A stretch of 64,000 nt of DNA from assembly GCA_964509195.1 (NCBI GenBank), contig CAZDWJ010000001.1, forward strand, positions 496,001 to 560,000, in the 5' to 3' direction. The position numbers were made by a program, and so were the translations under genes. Of the stretch, positions 44,373-53,344 are shown piece after piece (position 1 is the stretch's first letter; each line of letters starts with the position of its first letter). The notes beneath the pieces are model-generated. The model searched no databases, was not told the origin of the DNA, and was given only the letters and a program-made list of their open reading frames with translations. This stretch comes from UBA4802 sp964509195 (GTDB taxonomy: Bacteria > Spirochaetota > UBA4802 > UB4802).

Positions 44373-44843
44373 TTAAGTTATGGCTTTTTGCAGTATTTTG
44401 GGGTGAGGTCCCCAATACACTGTCAAATAAAATATATCTTTTTTTGTGCCTGTCTCAAAAGCGTATCCTCTATAACGATAGTTATCGGTATAGTAGTCTT
44501 CATTTTTTTCCTCTTTTGCTAAAAATTCTAAAAATTCATACAATACATTATCCAAACAAAAAGCAATAATCCTAGCCAACGACATCTTCCACAATTTTTT
44601 CACATCCATGAAAAATTCATATTCATCATCATACAGTACTAAATGAAGTCTTTTCCATTCACCATTGTGCCTTTGCCTGTATTTGAGCTGTTTAAAATAC
44701 TGTACATGTATCTTATCAAAGTATGCAGCAAAGCTAATAAGAGCTGATATAAAGGTTCTTAAGGTCATTTTGTGTTTGGCTGCATGGAGTGTTAAAATCT
44801 CAAGATGTGCATATGAAATGCAGGTTGTAGTTTCTATAGTCAC
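44373..44843 (-). CDS. Uncharacterised 156-aa protein
   Basis: GTG start at 44843 with a good GGGAGG nine bases upstream. The product is soluble, rich in Tyr, Phe and Lys. The first 50 residues are helical and could form a small DNA-binding or dimerisation unit (SYAHLEILTLHAAKHKMTLRTFISAL), but no family is recognised. It stands alone between AT-rich spacers (260 bp downstream, 235 bp upstream). Confidence 0.55.
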   Translation of the reverse strand: MTIETTTCISYAHLEILTLHAAKHKMTLRTFISALISFAAYFDKIHVQYFKQLKYRQRHNGEWKRLHLVLYDDEYEFFMDVKKLWKMSLARIIAFCLDNVLYEFLEFLAKEEKNEDYYTDNYRYRGYAFETGTKKDIFYLTVYWGPHPKILQKAIT

Positions 44844-45078
44844 TTGTATCCTCCCAAAGTGTATTTTTTATATAGAGTAACAAGGCAATGTTATTTTTCA
44901 AGTAAAATTATGTAAGTATAAAAAATTATAAATTTTTTATCACTGAATAATAGTAACGCATTATAGAATTTAATCACTTCAAAAATTTAACACATACCAT
45001 GAAATATTTTTGACATTTTGATTATATATTGCAGAATGCTGTCAGTGTTTTGTTGACATACAAAAATGGAGGTTCTCA

Positions 45079-46254
45079 ATGAGTACAGCTGTTATTGTTA
45101 GTGCAGTGCGGACTGCTTTGGGTAATTTCAATGGTTCTTTATCCACTGTACCTGCAACAGAGTTGGGTGCTATTGTTATTGAAGAAGCAATCGTTCGTTC
45201 AGGAATTTCAAAAAAAGATGTAAATGAAGTTATTATGGGACAGGTACTTCCCTGTGGGTATGGGCAAAATCCAGCTCGCCAGGCTGCTATTAAAGCTAAT
45301 CTTCCATGGGAAGTAGAATGTCTTACTGTTAATAAAGTATGCGGCTCAGGCTTAAAAGCAGTCATGCTTGCTGCACAGGCAATTCAGTGCAATGATGCTG
45401 ATGTGGTGGTTGCTGGCGGCATGGAGAATATGAGCATGGCTCCGTATTATCTGGAAAAAGCAAGGTTTGGGTATCGCATGGGTGATGGAAAGCTGAAAGA
45501 CCATATGGTGCATGATGGATTATGGGATGTGGTCAATGACTTCCATATGGGAATATCAAATGAGCTGTGCTCTGAAAAATATAATGTGAGCAGAGAAGAG
45601 CAGGATCAATATGCTGCACTGTCATATAAGAGAGCCTTAAGTGCAATTGAAGCCGGTAAATTTAAGGAGGAGATAGTCCCGGTAACTATCGCCCAGAAAC
45701 AAAAGGAAGTGCTTTTTGATACAGATGAATGCCCAAAGCCAACATCGTACGAAACGCTGGCTACAATGAAACCTGCGTTCAAAGAAGGTGGTGTGACCAC
45801 TGCTGGTAATGCTTCAATTATCAGCGATGGTGCTGCTGCCGTTGTGGTTATGTCAGAGAGAAAAGCAAAGGAATTAGGGTGTCGGGTGATGGCAACTATT
45901 GGTGCTCAGGCTACAGCAGGGATTGATATGAAATATGTCCTTATGGCGCCAATTTATGCAATCCCCAAATGCCTTAAAAAAGAAGGATTGGAATTACAGG
46001 ATATAGACCTTTATGAAATTAATGAGGCATTCAGTGGATCTACTGTTGGCGTTATCAAAGAATTACAATTAGATGTTAATAAAGTAAATGTAAATGGCGG
46101 AAGCGTTGCATTAGGACATCCAATTGGTGCAAGCGGTGCACGTGTTCTGGTGACGCTGCTTCATGAAATGGTGCGCCAGGATAAAAGAACTGGATTGGCA
46201 TCGCTGTGTTTGGGTGGCGGTGAGGCAGTCGCGTTAATTGTTAAACGATACTGA
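45079..46254 (+). CDS. Acetyl-CoA C-acetyltransferase (thiolase)
   Basis: 391 aa. Condenses or cleaves acyl-CoA at the beta-keto step. Active-site Cys88 (KVCGSGLKA), His347 (GHPIGASG) and Cys377 (LCLGGGEA) are all present. The length and sequence fit the short-chain AtoB/ThlA group. TGGAGG precedes ATG 45079. It opens an operon with a 3-hydroxyacyl-CoA dehydrogenase and an acyl-CoA dehydrogenase, so it can work in beta-oxidation or in acetoacetyl-CoA formation. Confidence 0.95.
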   Translation: MSTAVIVSAVRTALGNFNGSLSTVPATELGAIVIEEAIVRSGISKKDVNEVIMGQVLPCGYGQNPARQAAIKANLPWEVECLTVNKVCGSGLKAVMLAAQAIQCNDADVVVAGGMENMSMAPYYLEKARFGYRMGDGKLKDHMVHDGLWDVVNDFHMGISNELCSEKYNVSREEQDQYAALSYKRALSAIEAGKFKEEIVPVTIAQKQKEVLFDTDECPKPTSYETLATMKPAFKEGGVTTAGNASIISDGAAAVVVMSERKAKELGCRVMATIGAQATAGIDMKYVLMAPIYAIPKCLKKEGLELQDIDLYEINEAFSGSTVGVIKELQLDVNKVNVNGGSVALGHPIGASGARVLVTLLHEMVRQDKRTGLASLCLGGGEAVALIVKRY

Positions 46255-46277
46255 TTATATTATGGAGGTGCATTGCT

Positions 46278-46325
46278 ATGGACCTTTTGCAATATTATTA
46301 CTATGAACAAATTAGGAGGATGTAG
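46278..46325 (+). CDS. Candidate 15-codon leader peptide
   Basis: Short frame MDLLQYYYYEQIRRM with its own ribosome site (GGAGG, 9-base spacing). It contains four consecutive tyrosine codons. Its stop TAG shares its G with the GTG start of the downstream dehydrogenase (TAGTG), and that gene's AGGAGG lies within the frame's last codons. This arrangement suggests translational coupling or leader control. No homologue is known to me, and existence as a made peptide is inference. Confidence 0.4.
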   Translation: MDLLQYYYYEQIRRM

Positions 46326-47188
46326 TGAAAATCGATGACATAAAAACTATTGGTGTAGTGGGTGCAGGACAGATGGGCTCAGGCATTGCCTGTGTTGCAG
46401 CGGTAAGTGGATTTAATGTTATTCTCTATGATTTAACAGAAGAATTAGCCAAAAAAGGTGTAACGTATATTGACGATGTGCTCTCTAAAGATGTTGCAAA
46501 AGGGAAAATGACGCAGGATGAAAAGCAAAATGTTATGGTAAAGGTACGCCCATCAAGTGAATTTAACACCCTTGCAAATAATGATTTTATAGTAGAAGCT
46601 GCTACTGAAAATCAGGAAATAAAATTAGCAATCTTCAAAGATTTGGATCGTATCTGCAATCCGCGTGTAATACTTGCAACAAACACATCTTCAATTCCTA
46701 TTGGTCGCATTGCTGCTGTCACTTCTCGTCCAGATAAAGTTATTGGAATGCACTTCATGAATCCAGTACCTGTCATGAAGCTTGTTGAAATTATACGGGC
46801 ATTACCCACTTCCAATGAAACTTTTGATATAACTTGGGAGCTATCTCGCAAATTGGGAAAAACACCTGCTGAAGCTCATGATTATCCTGGATTTATTTCC
46901 AACCGCATTCTTATGCCCATGATTAATGAAGCTATATACTGCTTATACGAAGGGGTAGGCACCCGCGAATCAATTGATACGGTCATGAAATTAGGGATGA
47001 ACCACCCAATGGGACCGCTAGCACTTGCCGATCTCATAGGCCTTGATACGTGTCTTGCGATAATGGAAACACTTTATGAAGGTTTTAAGGATTCAAAGTA
47101 CAGACCATGCCCGCTGCTGCAGCGGTATGTAGAATCAGGATGGTTGGGGCGTAAGACCGGTAAGGGGTTTTACGAGTATACATCATAG
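46325..47188 (+). CDS. hbd: 3-hydroxybutyryl-CoA dehydrogenase
   Basis: 287 aa NAD-dependent dehydrogenase of short-chain 3-hydroxyacyl-CoA. The Rossmann motif GVVGAGQMGSGIA is at residues about 10-22, catalytic His143 is in GMHFMNPVPVMKLVE, and the C-terminal dimerisation domain ends in GWLGRKTGKGFYEY. The start is GTG 46325, chosen because AGGAGG lies 6 bases upstream. It overlaps the stop of a tiny upstream frame by one base. The next gene starts 11 bp after its stop. Confidence 0.95.
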   Translation: MKIDDIKTIGVVGAGQMGSGIACVAAVSGFNVILYDLTEELAKKGVTYIDDVLSKDVAKGKMTQDEKQNVMVKVRPSSEFNTLANNDFIVEAATENQEIKLAIFKDLDRICNPRVILATNTSSIPIGRIAAVTSRPDKVIGMHFMNPVPVMKLVEIIRALPTSNETFDITWELSRKLGKTPAEAHDYPGFISNRILMPMINEAIYCLYEGVGTRESIDTVMKLGMNHPMGPLALADLIGLDTCLAIMETLYEGFKDSKYRPCPLLQRYVESGWLGRKTGKGFYEYTS

Positions 47189-47199
47189 AGGTGGCACTA

Positions 47200-48372
47200 A
47201 TGAATTTAAGTTTAACCCAGGAACAGCGTATCATTAAGGAAACAGCAGCAAAGTTTGCAAAACAGGAACTTGAACCTGTTGCATCCACTCTCGATGCAAC
47301 AAAGAATAGGGAGATATTAAAATCTAATTTAAAAAAATTAGCAGTGTTAGGTTTTAACGGCATTGCAGTTGATCCGCAGTATGGCGGTACCGGAGCCGGA
47401 AGCATTGCGTTTTCCCTGGTAATGACTGAATTGGGTAAAGCCTGCGCTGCAACAGCGGTGACAACATCGGTTACTAATATGGTTGCAGAAGTAATCCAAT
47501 CAGTGGGGAGCCAGGAGCTGAAAGAGCGCTATATCCCACCATTGTGTAATGGCACATTTTATGCGGGCAGTTTTGGCCTTACTGAAGCTGAAGCAGGCTC
47601 TGATCCTGCTGCCATGAAGACAACAGCAACGGATGCAGGCAATTGCTGGATACTCAATGGTAAAAAGGTATTTATTACCAGTGCTGAATATGCTGGCGTA
47701 TTTGTAGTATGGGCTGTTACCGACAAACACGCCCCAAAAGGCAAGGGTATAAGTGCATTTCTGGTGGAGCCACACTATGAAGGATTTAGTGTAGGCAGGG
47801 ATGAACACAAGATGGGGCAGTTGGGTTCTTCCACCAATGAGATTATTTTGGATAATTGTAAGGTTCCAAAGGAAAATTTATTGGGCACACTTAACGACGG
47901 TTTCAGAATTGCTGTGCGTGAGTTAGGTGGTGGTCGTATTGGCATTGGTTCAATGGCACTGGGAATTGGCCTTGCAGCTATGGATTATGCAACAGCGTAT
48001 GCAAAGGAGCGTGTGCAATTTGATAAGCCTATAATATGCAATCAGGCAATTCAATGGATGATTGCCGATAACTACACACATCTTGAAGCAGCGCGCCTGC
48101 TATTGTTACAGGCTGCATACAAAAAAGAACATGGAATGCCATTTATGAAAGAAGCATCAATGGCAAAACTGTTTGCAACAGAGGCAGCTAACAGGGCATG
48201 CTATGATGCCATGCAGATACTTGGTGGCTATGGCTATATAAAAGATTATCCCATCGAACGCCTGTATCGTGATGTGCGCGTTACCACCATCTACGAGGGC
48301 ACAAGCGAGATTCAGCGGCTCATTATTGCAAAGCACTATATGGATAATGCGCCTATTCCTTCAAATGTATAA
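47200..48372 (+). CDS. Short-chain acyl-CoA dehydrogenase
   Basis: 390 aa FAD enzyme that introduces the alpha-beta double bond in acyl-CoA and passes electrons to ETF. FAD/substrate motifs GLTEAEAGSD and the catalytic base Glu366 in YEGTSEIQR are present; this glutamate position is typical of butyryl/short-chain enzymes. I use ATG 47200 (GAGG upstream) rather than GTG 47191. It is the last gene of the operon. The membrane protein at 1-783 could be the route from ETF to quinone. Confidence 0.95.
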   Translation: MNLSLTQEQRIIKETAAKFAKQELEPVASTLDATKNREILKSNLKKLAVLGFNGIAVDPQYGGTGAGSIAFSLVMTELGKACAATAVTTSVTNMVAEVIQSVGSQELKERYIPPLCNGTFYAGSFGLTEAEAGSDPAAMKTTATDAGNCWILNGKKVFITSAEYAGVFVVWAVTDKHAPKGKGISAFLVEPHYEGFSVGRDEHKMGQLGSSTNEIILDNCKVPKENLLGTLNDGFRIAVRELGGGRIGIGSMALGIGLAAMDYATAYAKERVQFDKPIICNQAIQWMIADNYTHLEAARLLLLQAAYKKEHGMPFMKEASMAKLFATEAANRACYDAMQILGGYGYIKDYPIERLYRDVRVTTIYEGTSEIQRLIIAKHYMDNAPIPSNV

Positions 48373-48704
48373 TTCACAATTAATTTTTTTGGGCGATAGT
48401 TACTGTGGATTGTTTATTGCCTGAAAAATAAAATTTTAATAATGTCATTCTTGACCTAACGGTACTTTATCTCATACATTAAGATCATGAGTTGAGCCTG
48501 TCTTAACAAAAGTAGGAATCATTTAGAATATGATAGGGAATCTTCATGCTGTTTGGCTGTCCCAAAATTTGTTTCGTAATCTTGTAGACTTCATGGTATA
48601 AGCAAAAGTTTGCTATAATTATCAAACCAGGATACATTAAAACCTTGCATAATTGTATGGTTGCTGTAAAACATGTTCATAAAAAGTACAAAGGGGAATG
48701 ATAC
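48373..48704. other. Intergenic region, 332 bp
   Basis: No gene seen. It holds one copy of the GGCGATAG repeat (48392-48399, extended to 17 bp) and a small AGCAAA/TTTGCT hairpin near 48600-48613. TATAAT near 48614 has no matching -35. Confidence 0.5.
48392..48408 (+). repeat. GGCGATAGTTACTGTGG repeat copy 1
   Basis: 17-bp word 20 bp downstream of the acyl-CoA dehydrogenase stop. Its reverse complement occurs exactly at 49516-49532. The first 8 bp (GGCGATAG) recur ten times in the window on both strands. Confidence 0.6.
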
Positions 48705-49961
48705 GTGAGTCAGCAAGATACAGTATCCTATATACTGGGTAAAACAAAAGAAGTTGTTTTGACTCAAGAAGAAGTAAAAGTCCTTGATGCTATTAATCAA
48801 AAGATAGCCTCCGGGCAGTCGCTTATTGAAATTTTAGAATTCTTTTTTAAAGAAACACAGCATATCATGCCCTGTGACAGGATTGGCATTGCATTTTCTG
48901 ATGATGGGAAACGGCTAACGCTATACCACGTTATTGCTTCGTACAGTCCCTTATACCTTGATAAAGGATACACTGCTGATCTCAAAGGCAGTTCCCTTGA
49001 ACAAATTTTTCAGAATAAAACGCCGCGAATCATTAATGACCTTGAAGAGTATTACAAAAAAAATCCTACAAGTGAGTCAACACGATTACTTTTGAAAGAA
49101 GGTGTGTTGTCAAGCATGACCTGTCCACTCTATGTAGAAGGGCGCATTGTGGGTGTGCTTTTTAGAAGTTCCCGAAAAAAACATATGTATGGTGTCCGAG
49201 AAATTGCACTGCATCAGGTCATTGCAGAGCGTTTAAGTCAGGCTGTGGAGAAAGCCTATCGGATAGAACAGCTTTCTTCGGCCATTAATGCCTATATGGA
49301 AATGCTCTCATTTGTGACGCATGAACTCAAAAGCCCGCTGTCTTCAATTATAACGCTTGGTACCACGCTTAAGGAAGGTTACTTTGGACAAATTCCAGAA
49401 CACTGTAAAAATACCATTGACCGTATGCTGTCACAGGCAGAGTATCTGTTAACGATAGTCAATGAGTATTTGAACCTTGCACGGCTTGAGACAGGTTCCC
49501 TGCCAATACGCACATCCACAGTAACTATCGCCACCGATATTATTGAACCTGCACTTGCAATTGTCCAGCCACAGGCTGATGCAAAGCATATCACAATTGA
49601 ACGACACTATGAGGATGTTATATTACAGTGCGATCCTGAAGCCATGAAGATTGTGATGCACAATCTTTTAAGCAATGCTATTAAATATAACTATGAACAT
49701 GGCCTGATACGAATAACCGTAAAGCGCCAGGATGTTTGTAAGATAGTTGTGTACAATACAGGTCCTGGATTTCCAGAAGAACAGAAGCATAAACTCTTCA
49801 AGCGCTTTTCACGCATTGAGACTGATGAACTACTTGCGCGTAAGGGTTCTGGTATTGGGCTTTTTGTATCGTGGAATATTGTGTACCTGCACAACGGCAG
49901 AATCTATGCACATTCAATTCCTGGTCAGTATGCCGAGTTTACAGTGGAACTGCCATTATAG
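48705..49961 (+). CDS. Soluble GAF-domain sensor histidine kinase
   Basis: 418 aa, no membrane segment. GAF domain at about 45-185, then HisKA with His206 in FVTHELKSPLSS, N box (MHNLLSNAIKYN), NTGPGF in place of D-x-G-x-G, and GSGIGLF. Asn for Asp in the first G box occurs in active kinases, so activity is not excluded. The start is GTG 48705 behind AAGGGG; the ATG six bases earlier is out of frame. No response regulator is adjacent, so it is an orphan here. Confidence 0.9.
   Translation: MSQQDTVSYILGKTKEVVLTQEEVKVLDAINQKIASGQSLIEILEFFFKETQHIMPCDRIGIAFSDDGKRLTLYHVIASYSPLYLDKGYTADLKGSSLEQIFQNKTPRIINDLEEYYKKNPTSESTRLLLKEGVLSSMTCPLYVEGRIVGVLFRSSRKKHMYGVREIALHQVIAERLSQAVEKAYRIEQLSSAINAYMEMLSFVTHELKSPLSSIITLGTTLKEGYFGQIPEHCKNTIDRMLSQAEYLLTIVNEYLNLARLETGSLPIRTSTVTIATDIIEPALAIVQPQADAKHITIERHYEDVILQCDPEAMKIVMHNLLSNAIKYNYEHGLIRITVKRQDVCKIVVYNTGPGFPEEQKHKLFKRFSRIETDELLARKGSGIGLFVSWNIVYLHNGRIYAHSIPGQYAEFTVELPL
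49516..49532 (-). repeat. GGCGATAGTTACTGTGG repeat copy 2 (inverted)
   Basis: Exact reverse-complement match to 48392-48408. It lies inside the sensor kinase coding sequence, where it encodes part of STVTIAT. Confidence 0.6.
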
Positions 49962-50633
49962 TGAAAGATCAGCTGACGAACAGAATTTTACACCGTGTGC
50001 GTTCATGCTGTCAATAGCATCATCCACGCTGTTTGAAGGCGAGTTAACTGCCCTTGTACAATCGGTGATGACAACAGATTCAAAGCCTGCTTGCGAGCCA
50101 TCAACTGCAGTAAAATGAACGCAGTAATCAAACGCTAATCCGCAAACAAATATGCGCGTTATCCCGCGGCTTTGCAAGTATCCTGCAAGTCCTGTTACAG
50201 TTTTTTTGTCATTTTCTACAAACGCTGAGTAGCTGTCGATAGCTGTGTTGTAGCCTTTACGGATGATTGTGTGGCAGTACTGTGTTGCTAGTTCTTTGTG
50301 AAGCTCTGCTCCATGGGTTCCAATAACACAATGATTGGGCCATAGCACTGGCCCAATGCCCGTTTCATCTATGGGTTCAAATGGATGTTTGTGGTGAGTT
50401 GATGCAAATGAACGGTGACTTTCAGGGTGCCAGTCCTGGGTGCATACAACCGTTGCGCTTTTTGCAAAGAATTGTTCCATAAGTTTTGATATTGGCTTTA
50501 CTATTGAGTCGCCTTCTGAAACCGGAAGCGAACCACCAGGAATAAAATCATACTGCATATCTATAACTAAAAGAGCATCATGCTGTGTTATAGCTGTGGT
50601 GCCATAGTTATTGATAGTATGTAATTGTGTCAT
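49956..50633 (-). CDS. pncA: Nicotinamidase / isochorismatase-family hydrolase
   Basis: 225 aa. Catalytic triad Asp25 (VIDMQYDF), Lys126 (IRKGYN) and Cys171 (GLAFDYCV). Metal ligands Asp67, His69 and His73 are in TQDWHPESH. This set identifies a PncA-type nicotinamidase, which makes nicotinate for NAD salvage. AGGAGG precedes ATG 50633. Its 3' end overlaps the convergent kinase gene by 6 bp. Confidence 0.93.
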   Translation of the reverse strand: MTQLHTINNYGTTAITQHDALLVIDMQYDFIPGGSLPVSEGDSIVKPISKLMEQFFAKSATVVCTQDWHPESHRSFASTHHKHPFEPIDETGIGPVLWPNHCVIGTHGAELHKELATQYCHTIIRKGYNTAIDSYSAFVENDKKTVTGLAGYLQSRGITRIFVCGLAFDYCVHFTAVDGSQAGFESVVITDCTRAVNSPSNSVDDAIDSMNAHGVKFCSSADLSL

Positions 50634-51024
50634 AAGTATCCTCCTCTGTGAATGTATTTTTTAAGTTAGTAACATTTTTTTGTTCAGAATACTCTGTATA
50701 ATTTTCTTTAAAAGTGTTATATTGAATATACTGTTTCAATAAAAATCTATGAATAAAAGATTGTTATTTCAATAATAATTTTTGTGCAATCTAAAATTGT
50801 CAATTTTTAGTAGAGAAAATTTTTTTGTTATTATATGTATTTTTATTGTCATGAAAAGGTTTATGAGTGGACATTTTTCCCATTTATTTTATAAATATTG
50901 TACGGGGTTTCACTTTAGTTTGTATTGAGAATCATCTACATAAGAATAAATTTTGTAATAATACTATTTTTATATTTAAATAATTACGATTCTACGTCGC
51001 AATGAGAACATAGGAATTTGTGAA
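50634..51024. other. Intergenic region, 391 bp, no gene seen
   Basis: Very AT-rich and divergent between pncA and the broken kinase gene. It must contain both promoters, but no hexamer pair stands out and no structured element or coding frame was seen. Confidence 0.5.
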
Positions 51025-52722
51025 ATGGTAAACAATTTATCAGAAAGAACATCAAAAATAAAATATATTAGCGTATTAGTATTATTAGTAATTTTAATTA
51101 ATATTTTTTTTATTACACAGATACATAGTGCTGAAAAACCTCTCATTATAGTGACTTCAGAAGGATTCCCGCCATTTTCCTTTATTGATAAAAATGGAAA
51201 TTTACGTGGAATGATTATTGATTATTGGACTCTATGGTCGGTAAAAACTGGAATTCCAGTAAAAATAATTCATGCTCCATGGAAAGAAAGTATTAACATG
51301 ATCAAGGAAAAAAAGGCAGATATACATAGTGGATTATTCATTACGCACGATAGAAGCAGGTATATGGATTTCAGCAAAAAAATTTTTACTATAAAAACGT
51401 CCCTTTTTATGCGATCAAACATTGATAATCCTCTCAATGTAATCTTACATGATAGTTCGCTAAAATTTGGAGCACAAACTGATACTGGTGCATATCTATT
51501 TTTAAAACAAAAATTTCCATGGATTCCTATTAAAGTTTACGATTAAACTGACAGACTAATTGAAGCAGCAGCAAATGGAGAAATTGATGCTTTTTCCGAA
51601 GATGAACCAACTGCTCGGTATTATCTGTCAAATTATCATATTCTTGGTGAATTTAAAATAATAAGCATCTTGTCTGAAGAGGGTATTCATGCAGGGATCC
51701 CAAAAAACAATCCAACGTTACTTAATGTAGTCAATGAAGGGATCTCATTGATTACAGAAAATGAGTTACTTGAGATGGAGCGAAAATGGCTCATTGAAGA
51801 ATCATATAATATGTTGAAAGACTGGCGATTTTATACAACAATATTGTCCTTAATAAGTATAGCAGCAATAATTATTCTCGTTATATCTTTTATAAACAGA
51901 TCATTGAAACAAACAATTATGATCAAAACCCAAGAGCTTGAAAAAGAACTTCTGGCTCGAAAAAAAGCAGAGCAGCTTTTAGCTCAAGCACAAAGAGCAG
52001 AAGTATTAGGTATTTTATCACGGGGAATGCTTCATGATTTTAATAATATTTTAATGGGTGTAACGAGTTCTGTTTCATTATTACATAAAGAACTTGTCAA
52101 TCTTGATCCCGATAAAGCATCTCAATTAGAAAAATATTTCATTTTAATAAAGAACTCTTTTGATAGAGCGGTTGATATATTGAATCGATTGAGATCATTG
52201 AATAAACAAAGGAAAAACTCTTTGACGCAGATAGATTTAAACAAAGCTGTTGATGAAATCGCACAGCTATGCAAAACTGCTTATGGAAAAAAAGTTACTA
52301 TAACTATCAATATGGATAATGAGAAAAAATTTATATGGGCTGATAGTACATCAATTATGCAGATATTGCTAAATGTATGTATCAATGCTATCCATGCTAT
52401 GACAATTATGAGAGATAAAGAAAAAAATTCAAAGGATAATGTATTATCTATAGATATAATTGAAAAATATCATGAAAATAGAGGAAAAATGATTGGAGTT
52501 ATTATTGCTGATACAGGTGTAGGGATGGATGAAGAAACTATGAAAAATCTTGGCAAGCCCTTTTTTACAACTAAGGATGCAAATATGGGAACAGGTCTTG
52601 GATTGGCAATGGTATTTCATCTTATTGAGGAGATGAACGGATATATCGATATTGAATCTACACCTGGCAAGGGTTCTCGCTTTGCAATTTATTTGCCTGC
52701 ATTGAATAATTCAGATCTGTAG
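51025..52722 (+). pseudogene. Substrate-binding-domain sensor kinase interrupted by one in-frame TAA
   Basis: One frame of 566 codons is intact except for TAA at 51544-51546. Before the stop: signal/membrane helix (about 16-36) and the first lobe of a family-3 solute-binding domain (SEGFPPFSFIDKNGNLRGM). After it, in the same frame: the rest of the binding domain (TDRLIEAAANGEIDAFSED), a membrane helix, coiled coil, HisKA (GMLHDFNNI), N box (NVCINAIHAM), ADTGVGMD and GTGLGLAM. AGGA precedes ATG 51025. The lack of other damage suggests a recent mutation, phase-variable state or sequence error. Re-initiation could still yield a kinase lacking most of its sensor. Confidence 0.85.
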
Positions 52723-53056
52723 TAAAGGTAGGAAACTCAATACTGCAACATTGAAGGTACTTGCACATCAATTGACAAGCTGTTGTCAAACGTAAAAAAG
52801 TGACGAAGATAAAGAGGATGTCTTTAGTCTTTATTGAGTGAGTATAATAACATCTATACAGTACACTTTAAACTTGAACTTGCAGAATAGAATATAATAA
52901 ACACCAAAAAAAGCTTGCAAAAATAACGTGTCATACCAAATGTCATAAATCACACCATACTACTTGATTTTTTTAGCAATTATGCTATATTAAGTAAATC
53001 ATACCAGTTGCAATGTATTAACATATACAGATACTATACCTGTCAGGAGATTATAC
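52723..53056. other. Intergenic region, 334 bp, with inverted repeat
   Basis: No gene seen. A perfect inverted repeat TTGACAA-GCTG-TTGTCAA (52772-52789) could be an operator or a weak terminator of the kinase transcript. The 3' end holds the promoter of the 53057 gene. Confidence 0.5.
52964..52991 (+). promoter_or_regulatory. Candidate promoter of the Cys-rich protein gene
   Basis: TTGATT (52964-52969) and TATATT (52986-52991), spacer 16 bp, giving a leader of about 60 nt. Confidence 0.4.
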
Positions 53057-53338
53057 ATGGAAGAAAACAAGGTTTTTTGTGCTAATTGCATGCACTGTAC
53101 TGTTTTCAGGCATTATGAAGGCGATAACAAAACATTTGTGTTGCGTGTTCGATGCAACAAAAAGCAGTGGCTGAAGCGTTCAGGTGAGGAAAAAGTACAC
53201 AAATATTTCACCGTTGCACGCCGTACAATGGATGAGTGTGATTATTATGTTGAAGCAGGAGATCTCTATCCGTATATAAAGAATTTACGGAAAGCATTGC
53301 CAGTAAAGGATGAATTATATCAGATTGAGTCCCATTAG
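53057..53338 (+). CDS. Small Cys-rich protein conserved in spirochaetes
   Basis: 93 aa. ATG 53057 follows AGGAGA. Cys8, Cys11 and Cys14 (FCANCMHC), Cys33 and Cys61 suggest a zinc or iron-sulfur site; the rest is basic (KKQWLKRSGEEKVHKYFTVARR). Similar short proteins with the CANCxHC and YFTVARRT motifs occur in treponemes as I recall them. Function is unknown. It converges with amrS (6-bp gap). Confidence 0.7.
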   Translation: MEENKVFCANCMHCTVFRHYEGDNKTFVLRVRCNKKQWLKRSGEEKVHKYFTVARRTMDECDYYVEAGDLYPYIKNLRKALPVKDELYQIESH

Positions 53339-53344
53339 AGGTTA

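Noticed and set aside
51544..51546. Programmed recoding at the in-frame stop of the kinase gene
   Set aside because: The codon is TAA, not TGA or TAG used for selenocysteine or pyrrolysine, and no slippery site or strong structure was noticed.
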